Of a stretch of 64,000 nucleotides of DNA, positions 33,200-45,500 are shown piece after piece. Positions within the stretch are counted from its first letter, which is position 1. Each line of letters opens with the position of its first letter. The notes below the pieces were generated by a model. That model was not told the DNA's origin. It did no database searches and saw nothing but the letters and a program-made list of their open reading frames with translations. This DNA comes from Haliotis asinina. Its lineage: Eukaryota; Mollusca; Gastropoda; Lepetellida; Haliotidae. Position numbers and translations under genes: made by a program. The stretch is taken from contig NC_090290.1 in assembly GCF_037392515.1 (NCBI RefSeq), positions 55,626,753 through 55,690,752 on the forward strand, given 5' to 3'.

Positions 33200-33404
33200 T
33201 GCTTGTGCAAATTTTTGTAAATTTTAGTGTTAATCTATGTGAGTTCAGATAATTTGACCAAACACAATTTTATTGGATTCATACTGGAGACTGGTGGCTG
33301 CAATGGCTGATATTTGCAGTGTTTGTTCCAGATATGTTCCTGGGCTAGGCAGCTGAGACTACCATGACTACTGATGTACAGCTGTGGGCTAACCTGGTCA
33401 CGTG
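33200..33404 (+). promoter_or_regulatory. SCAP 5' UTR and probable proximal upstream region
   Basis: About 200 bp between the end of DIRS family-1 and the SCAP start codon. An acceptor-like GTTTGTTCCAG at about 33321-33331 could begin the first coding exon after a non-coding leader. CACGTG (E-box palindrome) occupies 33399-33404, directly before the ATG. A stop (TAA, 33390-33392) is in frame upstream, which fixes the start. No promoter element is otherwise visible. Confidence 0.4.
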
Positions 33405-33520
33405 ATGATGCAGTCAGTCCGGGAAAGGGTGGCACAGATCTACTACACTCATGGATTGTTCTGTGCCAGTCATCCCTACTCAATCATTGTCTCCGTCATC
33501 TGTGTCATCATATTTACATG
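33405..33520 (+). CDS. SCAP: SCAP exon 1 (start and first membrane segment)
   Basis: Start ATGATG at 33405 after an in-frame stop at 33390. Reads [20 protein letters not shown] then [18 protein letters not shown], matching the SCAP N-terminus (YxHGLxCASxP plus a hydrophobic segment). Donor GTAAGG at 33521; the TG left over is completed to Cys by exon 2, giving the conserved C-YPL join. Confidence 0.9.
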
Positions 33521-36500
33521 GTAAGGCCACAACCAGAATTGACAGTCATCCCTACTCAGTCATCGTCTCTGTTGTTACGGTTAAGAATTTACCGTGACAA
33601 ACGATGCAAGAAATCCTCTTGCGAACCAGCAAAACAGAACAAAGACAAGTCATAAATGTTGAAATTGTATTATTATGCAATGAGAGCAAGGTATACAAAG
33701 TCACAAGTCAATTTCACAATGCTGATTACAAATACAATTCAAGAGAAACTGTTCAAGAGAAACAAAATCTTAGTCAATGGGTCACAAAAATACAATATAT
33801 CAAACTCACCAAAGTCTCAGTACGAGAGGTAATCAACTGTGCAGAATGTCAACACAGCGATTGGTGTGACAGCAGATAATGTAGGTCAGGCGTTGACGGG
33901 TTTTCAAGCGTTGGCAGTTATGTAACTCCAACAAATATGAATGAGTGTCGCCCTCAAGACGCCAACCAGCCCTTTTATATATTCTAAGTCATTTCCCGAA
34001 AGTTCGGGCACACACAACTCTTGTCAACACTGTAGAATGCCCTCGAATAAGTCTTCCGGAAGTAAACACATGGAAAACTAGGAGCAGATATATTCCAGAA
34101 AAGCAGAATCCTAAAAGTGTTGATTATCTATTAAAACAAAATGTGACCCATCATATTTAATGTTCAAAACACTAAACATTGTGACCCAATAATAATTATT
34201 ACTGAATTAATAACAAAATATACAGAAAACACACACTCGTAAAACTGTGATCTGTGTCATCATATTTTCATGGGAAGGTCACAACCAGGATTGAGTGTCA
34301 TCCCTGTTCAATCATCGTCACCATCATCTGTATTGTCATAGTTACATAATCACAAAAGGGTTGACAGGATTTCTGATCAATCATCATCACTCTCATCCTC
34401 CTCAATCGTCATGTGTACCATCTCTGCAAGAAAAGTGTCCACCTAGTATTAAAAGCACTTTTATAGCCTTTTTGCAGTGAAAACGTTTCAGTGAATTTCA
34501 CATTAAACAAAAGCATCAATTGAATAAAGTGAAATCAAGATTGCGATTCTTCATGATGTTGCCTTGCCAATTGAACATTTGAATATCAGAATTTTAGTCA
34601 ACTTAAGATAATCGTTCTCGATATGATAAAGCAGTCAGACTGTAAAGGTATTTATGTTGGTAATCTTCTTGGAAATTTTACAACATTGTACAACATCTTC
34701 AACCTGAACAATATTTGATAAACATAAAAACACAACTTTTCCTTTTCCTTTTTTTTGACTTTTCTAAACTTTTTGACTAACCATAATTTAGGTTTTGAGT
34801 CAGAATGTTGGGAAAGTATTCCATTTGAAAATAGAGCATTTCTATATTGTGAAAAGATTTATTCAAAAAGATTGCTTGAGGATGATGAACATTTTCTTTT
34901 AATTTGTCCATTGTATGAAACCTTAAGAAATGTATGCGTACATATTGCAAACAAATATTGTAATGTTACTGATATCATGTCACTTAGTAACAAGCATCAT
35001 GCTTTGAAGCTAGGTGCTTTTGTATAATTGAGACATAACTGGATTGAAAACAATTGTAAATGATTTAAACATATCATGTAAGCATATTTAAATGTTGTCG
35101 GCAAAACATCATCATATGTCATAGTTTATATAAGAATGACTCTGTCAAGTTTATTAAATGACTATGTATGTGAATTATTGGCAGGGTGGCCTACATTTCC
35201 GAAATAAAATCAATCAATCAATAAAAATGTCTTTAAAATTCTATCATAGATTCAAATCGGTATTATTAGTTTGTATTACAAGTTGGTTTACACATTAAAT
35301 CTAACACTGATAATAAATACGGTTGGTCTAGGTTAATGCTCAACACGTACCACATGTGTATTTGTCTGACTGTCCCAACTACTGCACTTACCCCCTTGTA
35401 TTACAAACCAACATTAGCGATTTCGATCTATGATAATTTTTTAAACAACTTTTAGTTTTATCCAAAGTCGAATAAATGTTCAATTGGCAGGATAAAGGTA
35501 TGAGGATTCACAATCATAATTTAACTGTATTTGGTTTACTTTTTGGTTCAGAGTGAAATTCATTGGTATGTTTTCACAACAAACAGACAATAATGACTGT
35601 TATTTCACGACTGTTAGATCATGAATATTATTGAGCTTAGATTCAGGTTTTGTCCTTCAGCTATCCATTGTCCAACCTGCCTTTGCTGGGCAACACCCCC
35701 CTACAACATGGCATGACCCTGAGTGAGTTGAAGAAACTCCCCACCCTGGGCGTGTCTCCAGCTACACGGAAGAAAGCACCGAGGGAGCAATCGGAAGACC
35801 TGAAACTCCCAAGATGGGTAGGTGTCACAGACCACCATAGTAGATAACATGGATGAACTAAGTCAGCCATTCTTTTTCAGAAGAAGTCCTCCTTGGGGTA
35901 CATATAAGCATTTTTATGTCCATTAAAAATCCCTACGACAGTTGTAACTATTTTTGATAATAAAATATTTACAAAACAAAAAACTTGTTTTTTGTCTTGT
36001 GAGACCACCCTTACAGGGCCTCCCAGGCCCCCCCACATCCAAGAGCAGGTAACTCTGGCCGTCTACCTCGCACCTCACTTTTCATGCTGTCGTTCGACTA
36101 GAAAGACGTGGTCCATTTAGATAGTTTGTGCTATCTACCTACGGAATTATGAGTGAGAAAGAGTCAGCTACTGTATGTATGGTTCCTCTTCTTTCGCACG
36201 GGCGTTAGTTGGAATTTCTGGGCTGAAATTTTCATTCATAAATTGTTGTAACGTTGCCGGTCGGGTCCTATCTTCCTGTCATGTGGCAGACAAGATGGCG
36301 GCCTTTATGGCTTCTTTTTAGTGCAGGAAGTGTTTCGCTTGCGTCTCACTTATTCCTACCTGTTTCTTTTTAGTATGTTTTACATGCTAAGATGTCTTAA
36401 CCCATTTGTTCTTGTTTCAGTCAAAATGGGTATGTTGGTTTTAAGACTGTTAGTCTTTTTCATAGCATTACGCAATTATGTGTGCACACTTGTTTCTTGC

Positions 36501-39500
36501 ATTTATCCGCTTATACTTTGTTGTTTAGCTGGGTTAAATGTATTTTGGCAATTTATTATCGCCCATGCGTTTATATTTTGCATATTGTGTGTTCTATTGC
36601 GTATGTTTTCTGTACATCAGTTACCATTAGTTTGGTTCTGATTGTTACAGTTTCGCCTCTGAGTTACGTACTCCATGGGTCAAGCGGGGTAAGTCAGGGG
36701 ATATACCCTCCTCTTTCCCTCTTCCCTCTTTTTCTCATACCCCCCTACCCCGCACCGGCATTTGCAGCAGCACGGGATGTCCAATCTCTATAAGAAACAG
36801 GAGCTTGGCATCCGTTCCTCTGATCTTGGCGGTGGGGGATCGTTTGAGAGAGAATAGGGTGCACCAAGCCTTGGGTTTAGGCTCAGGCACGGGTGCTGTC
36901 CCTGTGGGAATGTCAGATCCAAGCTACGGCTCTGGTGTCGTTTTCCCCGCTGGCCCTAAGGATTCTGCACCGAGCACCGGCTCGGGTGCAGTTCCGCTTG
37001 CCGGCGCCGGTCCATCGGGTCTCGTACCGTTGGTCACCGGCAACCCAACTGGTGGTTCTCGAGCACCGGCTTTGCCGCCTGCCTCGGTTCCGATCAGTGC
37101 ATCGGAGGTCCCTGCTTCGGCAGCCGATCCCACGGGGTCTCGGCACCCGATCCCACGTTGTCTCAGCACCCTGTTTTTTTTTCGTTGAGTCAGGGGTTGG
37201 CCGATTCGGACAACTCAGCTCTTCGGGGTCTGATGTCCTTGTTGCCTTGTCCCTCGTGCGTCGGGGTTACCGGCAACTGAACTGATGGTTCTCGAGCACC
37301 GGCCTGGGCCGCCTGCCTCGGTTCCGCTCAGTGCATCGGAGGTCCCTGCTTCGGCAGCCGATCCCACGGGGTCTCGGCACCCGATCCCACGTTGTCTCGG
37401 CACCCTGGTTTTTTGTTGAGTCAGGGGTTGGCCGATTCGGACAACTCGAATCTTCTTGGGCGGTTGTCCTTGTTGACGGGTCCCTCGTGCGTCGGGGTTA
37501 CCGGCAACCGAACTGGTGGTTCTCTAGCACCGGCTTTGCCGCCTGCCTCGGTTCCGCTCAGTGCATCGGGGGTCCCTGCTTCGGCGGTCGATCCCACGGG
37601 GTCTCGACGCCCTCTTTCTTCGTTGAACCAACGGAGGCCGATTCGGACCTTTTTGCTCGGATCGTCCCCGCGGCATGTACCCGAATGGATCGTGGTAGCA
37701 CTGACGCCGGTGGTCATTCCATCGGACGCACCCGGTTCCATGGAGTTTCGTCTTCCTGGGAAGCGTTTACTCCGTGCAGGGTAGCCAAGATCCAGCTGCT
37801 CAGATTACCTTCGCTCTTTAGCGAAGTTGTTATATAAAGAAATGCCGCAGGTGGTCGTCCCTTTGGACGCCACCGATCCCGCGGAGTTCGTCTTCCTGGG
37901 GAAGCGTTTGCTTCGTGTGGGGTGGCTGAGACTCAATTGCGTATTTTACCTTCACTCATCAGTGAGGTAATTAATCCGTTCCTGTCGTGTAGCCGCTCGC
38001 GTTTCGATCTCCCGGAGCTTAACCGCCGCTACTCGATGGGGGAGGATGCGTTGTTTGACCCTCCCGTTGTCAACGAGTGCGTGTACGCCTTGATCGCGCT
38101 TGGGGGTCGTCTGGCCACAGCAAGGCGTCGGCTCGTCAGGGTCGCCGCTTGCCGCCTTTTACCTCATCGAACCAGGTGTTGCGCTCGGTTTACCGCTCCT
38201 TTGAGGAGCCATATCGGAACACCGTGCAACTACTTAAGGTTGCGGTGCACTCAGTCTACCTCTCTGTCCTGCAGAGGTAGCTGGTGTCACAGGAGGACGG
38301 GGACGAGGATATTTCCTCGTCCACGTTAGAGCGGCAACTTACAGAGGTGCATTCACATTTGGCGCGCGACTCAATGAGTTCTTGCGCGAGTCGGATGAGG
38401 TGTGCTGTGATGAGCCTTCGTGGGTTATGGCTGTCTGTCGCCAGGTATTTACCGGCTACACAGCAGGCACTGCTGTCGCGTTAGTTAGGGAGGCTGCGGA
38501 GGCAGCTAGTCAATTCAAGGACTCTAAGCCCTTGCTTGAACAACCCTCCACATATCGCGCGCAGCCTTCGGTCCTCAGCTCAAGCTATCCTGCGACTCAG
38601 GTACCTCCGGAGCCCTCAGTTGTCCCGTTGCAAGCGGCAATCTCTCTGCCGTCGGTCGGGACACTTTGCCTTCTACCCGAAATTCATGTGGGTGGTCGCC
38701 TCCCGTTATTCCTCCGGGAATGGGAGAGAGTCATGTCCAATCCCTGGGTCCTGTCCACACTCAGGGATGGCCACATGCCACAGTGGAAACGAGAGCCTCC
38801 TCCTTCTACCGGGATTCGCTGCACTCCGGTGCCGAAATCGCCGGAAAAGGTGGCAATCCTCCATGCCGAAATTCAGTTTTTACTGGACAAGGCAGCCATA
38901 GAGATGGTTCCATTGGGACAGGAGAATACGGGGTTCAACTCCACTTATTTCCTTGTGACCAAAAAGGATGGAGGGTTCAGACCCATTCTAAATCTCAAGG
39001 GTTTGAACAATCTGATAGAGGTGCCGTCTTTCAAGATGGAGACACTGAGGTCAGTGATCTCGTCTGTGGAGGCAGGGGATTGGCTTACGTCAATCGACCT
39101 CAAAGACGCCTACCTCCATGTACCGATGCATCCCGAGTTCAGGAAATACCTTCGGTTTTCCTTCGATGGGGTTTGCTACCAGTTTCACGTGCTCCCCTTC
39201 GGCATCTCCACAGCGCCAAGGGTGTTCACCAAACTCATGCTAGTACCAGCTCAGGTCGACAGGGCGCAGGGCAACTTTTGTTTCCCGTACCTGGACAACT
39301 GGATCCTCAGAGCGCTCTCCCAACACCTAAGTCGAGAATCCACAGTCAGTGATGGATATTCTCACCAGGCTAGGTTGGGTTATCAATCTAAAAATCAGAA
39401 CTGGTGCCAACGCAGGATCTGGTTTTCTTGGGGGCGAGGTTCGAGACAACCCGAGGGGTGGTTTCTCTGTCCCAAGAGCGCGTTATCAAGGTACAGAGCA

Positions 39501-42500
39501 TAGTGTTACAGTTCCTACAGTCCCCCATGGCCTCGGCACGAACGTGGCTTCAGTTGCTAGGCAACATGGCGGCGACGGTAGACGTAGTTTGGCGTGCACG
39601 TCTGAGAATGCATCCCATTCAGCAGGCGTTAGCACAACAGTGGTCCCACTCGGAGAGCTACGAGAAGAATCTGGCTATTCCCCAGTGGTTGATACCTCAC
39701 TTGCGGTGGTGGACAGATACCGGGAATCTATCCAAAGGTTTACCTCTGATGACTCCGGTACCGTCGCTCACAGTTGAGACGGATGCCTCCCTCACAGGGT
39801 GGGGAGATGTCCTAGGCGACCTCACAGTGTCGGGACTATGGTCCAAACACGAGGCGACCTTGCACATCAATGTGCTGGAGTTGAGAGCTGTGAGGTTGGT
39901 GTTCGAACGCTTCGTGGATCAGGTTCGAAGCCGAGTGGTTCGTAGCCGAGTGGTTCGTCTAGAGATGGACAACCAGACGGCGATGTCCTACATTCTGAAG
40001 CAAGGCGGCACTGTGTCTCCGTCGCTCCTTCAGGAGGCGTGGCAGTTTCTGCTATGGTGTGATCAGTTCAGCATACGGGTTATGCCTGTCTATCTCCCAG
40101 GGGTCGACAACGTGCGTGCAGATGCGCTCTCACGACGTGTTCTAGCTCCCCACGAGTGGTTGCTCGATCGGGAGATATTCGGGATTATCTCCCAGTTGTT
40201 CGGGTCGTTCCAGGTGGATCTGTTTGCCTCTGGAGTGACGAACCAGATTCCGTTTTTTTTTTCTCGGATTCCGGATCCAAGAGCGATTGCCACCGACGCC
40301 TTCCAGCTGGACTGGACGGACAGGGTCTTGTGGGCGTTTCCACCAATTCCCCTGATTTCCAAAGTTCTGTCTCAGCTTGCCACCCAACCAGAGCGGCTAC
40401 TAATGCTTCTCGCACCTCTGTGGCCGTCTCAACGCTGGTTTCCGGTAGTACTCAGGTCGCTAGCGCAACCGCCTGTACTATTACCAAGGCGACCGAACCT
40501 ACTATCCCAGGAGGGCCAGCCTCACCCCAATCCCAGGATTCAGTGGGTGGCATGGCCACTGTCCGGAATCGTCTCCAAAAGAGCGGAATTCCTGCATCAG
40601 TTGCAGACACAATTCTGGCTTCATGGAGGGATTCCATGTATGTACAGTATGAGGATAGATAGGCCTGTTATGCGCGCTGGTGTGGAAACAGGGATTTTCA
40701 ATCCCTTTTTTCTTCGACTATAGTTGAAGTATTGGAGTTCTTACAGTCTCGTTTAGAATCTGGCTTAGCCGCTTCTACGATTCGATGCTACTCCACGGCT
40801 ATTTCAGCCTTCCACCTACCCGTTGAGGGTGCCTTGTTGGGACAATACCCCCAGGTACAGTGTTTCTTGCAGGCGTGGACAGACTGCGTCCGGTCGTGAA
40901 ATTTGTCTAGAGTGTTGGGATGGGTGCCCACTCCTCTTGTTCATAACTTGGCCAACCTGTCGTTCGTTACAACTGTTAAGTTGAAAAATGGCTTATTTAG
41001 TGGCGGTTGCGTCTGGTGGACGTGTTAGCGACTCACACGTCATATTTTCAGACCCAGAACTATGTTCCATAAGGATCGGTTAGCATACGCTTACCGGATT
41101 CATACCACCCGAAGATTGATTATTAGCTTCGTGTTACTGTGCCTTTCGATCTACCTGTGTTTATGCTGCCTGCATCGTCTGATAATACATACCGTAAGGC
41201 TTATGTATTAGACGTTCTGAAACCTCTTAAAGTTGTTCATTACCAACTGAACACACACTCATGAGAGCGTGCTCGGTTCAGTCAGTCAGTTCTCTGCAGT
41301 AAACAGAATAGCTCCGCTCAAGCTGATTAAGCTTTGTCAGGTGACTACATCTGTTTGCACACGGTGGTGGGTGACTATCCATTCCCATTTAATCGGCGAT
41401 GTTAGTCCCGCCCCCCTTTGGCTGGGTGCCTTACTTTACTTTCCATTTCCCCGCTTAGCTTGCTAGTGCGATATGGACAGGGTTCAGTTTGGTGAGTGTC
41501 CCATACGTCCAGGTCTCCAAACTTTGATTTGGGTGGGCGGGGTTTGTGTCATTTGGGATTTCCCAAATTCTAGCCAATGGGCATGTAAGCTTTGACAAGC
41601 GGGTCCTCATCTTTGTCACGCCCCCACCTTGATTGACATCAGCGATCAGGTGACCAGGTCGGTGACTTTTCTACTTCCGTGTGGTTGTAGATTCGCACTT
41701 CGATCAAATGGACTGTGCTGTCAGACAGAATACCACTCCCTATTGGTTATCTTTGGGAGTCTGTTTAATGCTTATATGTACCCCAAGGAGGACTTCTTCT
41801 GAAAAAGAATTATACAAACCTGTAGAGGTTATGAATTCTTTGAAGAAAGTCCTCCTTGGGGTACGGCCACCCTCCTCCCCTCATTCTGTCTGATACATTC
41901 AGCATGAAAAGTGAGGTGCGAGGTAGACGGCCAGAGTTACCTGCTCTTGGCTGTGGGGGGCCTGGGAGGCCCTGTAAGGGTGGTCTCACAAGACAAAAAA
42001 CAAGTTTTTTGTTTTGTAAATATTTTATTATCAAAAATAGTTACAACTGTCGTAGGGATTTTTAATGGACATAAAAATGCTTATATGTACCCCAAGGAGG
42101 ACTTTCTTCAAAGAATTCATAACCTCTACAGGTTTGTATAAGTTGTTGCCATGGTTATTCAGTTCTTCATACAAATGGAAAAGTATTGTGTGCAGCACAT
42201 GCATATGAATATAACTGTTCTGAATGCCATTTATACACTTGAAGATGCGGGTTATAACTGATCTTCAGTATTAGAATTGATCTTCAGTAAGCCATGCTTT
42301 TCATAAGAGGCTACTAACGGGATCAGAAGGTCAGGCTTGCTGACTTGTCATCAGTTCCCAGTTGCACAGATTGATGTTAATCACTGGATTGTCTGGTTGA
42401 GACTCAATTATTTACAGACCACTGCCATATAGTGTGGCGTAAAACTAAACTCACTCACTCTGAAAGCTATTTATGAATATTTTACTGTTTGTCCTTTCTA

Positions 42501-45500
42501 AGGAGCTTGTGGTTAAAGTGGTCTCTCATCTTGATGAAAACCTGCGATTCAGGTTGGATTCCTCACATGGGTACAATATCTGAAGCCCATTTCTGGTGTC
42601 CTCTACCATGATATTGCTGGAATGTTTCTAAAAGTGTCATAAGACTATACTCACTCAGTATTTCAGTGGCAGTTGTATGTGAAATATGTAAAACTATTCA
42701 GGTACCAGTTTGGCACAGCTAATTGCTAAAATATATTTCTCAGTTTGATGGCCAGCACACATTGGTCAGTCATTGTTGGGTTTTTCCTTGGCACTGTTAT
42801 TTCTATTGGGAAAATGTTATTTTGAAATATCTTTTTGTCATGCTTCAACAAAAATGACATTTAATGATTCATTATGGGACATTTATGCACTCACTAAGTC
42901 AGTGAATACATGAAGGGTATTTGAGTACAAACAGTTGAAGTGGTTGGTACGGTACATTGACATTACTCATGTTTGTTCGGATTACATAGAATGACTGATG
43001 CCAGGTGGACAAAGGATAGAGTCGGGAAGGGTTATTCTTCATTTGCCTTGATCAGATGATGTTCAGCAGTAGGGATGGAAGGAGGGAATCAAGGCCTATC
43101 AAGAATACCCTTTCCCTGTCCTTTGTCAGTCATTATCTGTAGAGCTGTGAAGATCCAGGGTAGAACAGGTCTTCAGCAACCCATGCTTGCCACAAAAAGT
43201 GGCTGTTCACTCAAACAGAATACACTCACTCATTTTTTCTAATCCCAACAAGCGTCAGTAATGTTAGCACACTGTACATCAACTTCATCTATTTTATAAG
43301 CACACATACCATATATATATATATATTTCTCCTTGTGCATAATGTTGTGTATCATTTGCTTGATAATGGTGTTAGCGTATACAATGAAATGTCACATCTA
43401 TTGCAAAAAATTACTTGTCTAGCCACACACAGATGATGAATTATGTTTATTTCCCACACAGATTGTTGGGGACCCTGTGGGAGTCATCCAGCAAGTGATT
43501 GTGAAGACAACAGTGTCGCCATGGCAACCTCAAAATCATATACCAACAGATGCATTCCGTCCAACCTTAGCAAAAGTGTTTGAAGTCCTGGAGCATATAG
43601 AGCATGCTAAAGCTGTCAATGGGTACAGTACATGCATTATATATGATTGTCATAGGCTGAGTTTTGGGCACTGCTGTCAGCAGAAGCTGTGAACATGAAG
43701 TTTAGAGTTGGTGTTCAGCAACTTATGTTTGTCTTACGAGGTGACTAATTTGATCTGGTGGTTAGGCTCACTGACTTGGTTGACACATGTCATGGTATCC
43801 CATTTGTCTAGATCGTGGTTCATGCAGTTGGTCACTGGATAGTCTGGTCCAGACTTGATTGTTAAGAGACTGCCGCCATATAGCTGAAATACTGCTGAGT
43901 GCCACATGAAACAACAAACACAGCCATCAGCAGAAATGTGCCACCAAATTATTTCCAAGAATATAGGGGTAACTTTCATATGAAAGTCAGATCTTTTTCT
44001 GCTTGTTCTCAGACTGAGATCATGTTTATTTTTAATAGTGCATATTCATTATGAATGTAATACAACAGATGCCTTTTCCTTTATGATCCCCCTGGCACGT
44101 AATGCAGGGGGATAAAGTCAATTTGTGAAGCAGATCCAAAAGTGGTCCTTTTTGCAGATTTGGGGCATTCTTATTTTTCTCTGTAAAACAATTTGGAATT
44201 AGTCTAAAAAACATTAAGCTGGGTTTCAAGATTTCAAGTACCAGTCAGATCATTTGTTCTTTCAAATATGTGGGGACTGGAGGGATATGTCTTGTTATGG
44301 TGACTCTAAGCTTTTTATTTTATTTCTTTTTTAAAGAAGGATTCGTGGGGTGGTTGTCATTCACACTGTACATGCTTCCCCATAAATATTGTCATCATCA
44401 CCAAAACACTTCCTGATAGCAGGTAGGTGCTAGACTGAACAGGGGGATATTTTTTATGACTTTGAAAATCTTGAAGGTTCAGCGTTTGCTTCCCGTTTTG
44501 TCTTCAGTGGTGTGGAGTTGTCTTTATCCAATGTGTGTCTGCGTGTGTCCGAGTCTGTCAAGTGGATAAAGTTTGGCCATGTGCTGCCACATTATGACTG
44601 TCTAGTTGTCTCCCCAGCAAATTTGTGGATGAAAGACAAGCACAGGTAACAGTTAAATGGCAGTGCATCCTTGAATGAATTCTGGTTTATTTAGTGTATA
44701 GATCAGATACATCCATGAATTGTCCAGCTTATATTTAATTCCTTGAATATGTATATAAACATGGTAAATGTTTGAGATAGGTGCTAGTTAAATCCTGAAG
44801 AAAGTATGACTTAATTCCTTGAAGAAGCAGATAAGCGCAGGTTTAATCATGACATATGCACATAATTTCTAGATGGAACATGGTATAAGCATGATAGGTG
44901 TTCTATTCATGCTGGAATTAAGTGCTTATTTAATCCTGAAATATTTAGTTATCTTTTTATTAGTTTACAAAATAAAAAGAGAAGTGTGTAAGGTGAGTAT
45001 AACATCTCTTTGAGAAATGGGGTCCTGACGTGTATGTACTAGTACTTCAACCATGATAACTTTGTTGTTTCCAGGTATCATAAGGATGCTGAAATAATTA
45101 AAACAGTGTATCAAAAATTCGGACAAACTTTGGAATCGTCTCCTACGCTGAAAGGTAACTGCCAGAGACACTAAACACTAGAAACTGACATTTACACTCG
45201 ACTTGATTTGATTTGCTAATCTGTCCAAGATATATTGAGAATGTTAAAGGAAGGTGTTTGATATTTTATTACAGGTATACATCAGGATTACCCAAAAAGT
45301 AGTTAGTCACATGATATCTGGCATAAGAACAATAGCGGTGCAATTCCAAGGTTTACTGCGAGTCAGTAATCAGGGACTGGGATAGAGAACTTTGACAGTG
45401 GGCCATTTTCATGATTATTAGCCATTTTCTGAATTTGAAATGGGCCACTGCCCTTGTATTAATGGTAAACTTCAGAATGGGCCATTTTTTATTCTGATGT

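Larger units (their letters stand above)
27247..33200 (+). mobile_element. DIRS family-1 element, internally deleted, split by a younger DIRS element
   Basis: The left terminal repeat (27247-27470) reads 'ttttcagaagagatcctcct', 'aggggtac', 'acgacagttgtaa' and 'ctcacttttcatgc', matching the left terminus of the DIRS at 35870. A gag-like segment at 28160-28420 (FKTAYRSFEEKCQNTVQQMK) matches 38160-38290. Right-terminus sequence starts at about 28455 ('ggggccctgtagggatggcc') and, after the inserted element at 28487-33079, resumes at 33080 ('gttttgttttctaagttatt' to 'gtaccccaaggaggact'). RT, RNase H and recombinase of this copy are missing. Without the insertion it was about 1.4 kb. Confidence 0.8.
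35870..42141 (+). mobile_element. DIRS family-1 element, structurally complete, in SCAP intron 2
   Basis: 6.27 kb beginning 52 bases after the exon 2 donor, in the same orientation as SCAP. Inverted terminal repeats of about 220-240 bp are nearly identical (left 35870-36090, right 41900-42141). 41764-41873 holds complements of both outer ends joined together, the internal complementary region diagnostic of DIRS1-like elements. Order inside is gag-like (36800-38400), RT (38700-39420), RNase H (39770-40130), then tyrosine recombinase (40720-41270). Frameshifts in RT, stops in gag and recombinase, and YLDN instead of YLDD at the RT active site show it is inactive, though terminal identity suggests moderate age. 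Confidence 0.9.

Noticed and set aside
33399-33404. E-box CACGTG as an SREBP site autoregulating SCAP
   Set aside because: A six-base palindrome inside the likely transcript is weak evidence, and no sterol-element partner is seen.
36321-37188. Hydrophobic and Pro/Ser-rich open frames as a host membrane or secreted protein
   Set aside because: They lie wholly within the DIRS element boundaries and match its gag-like region or 5' leader.
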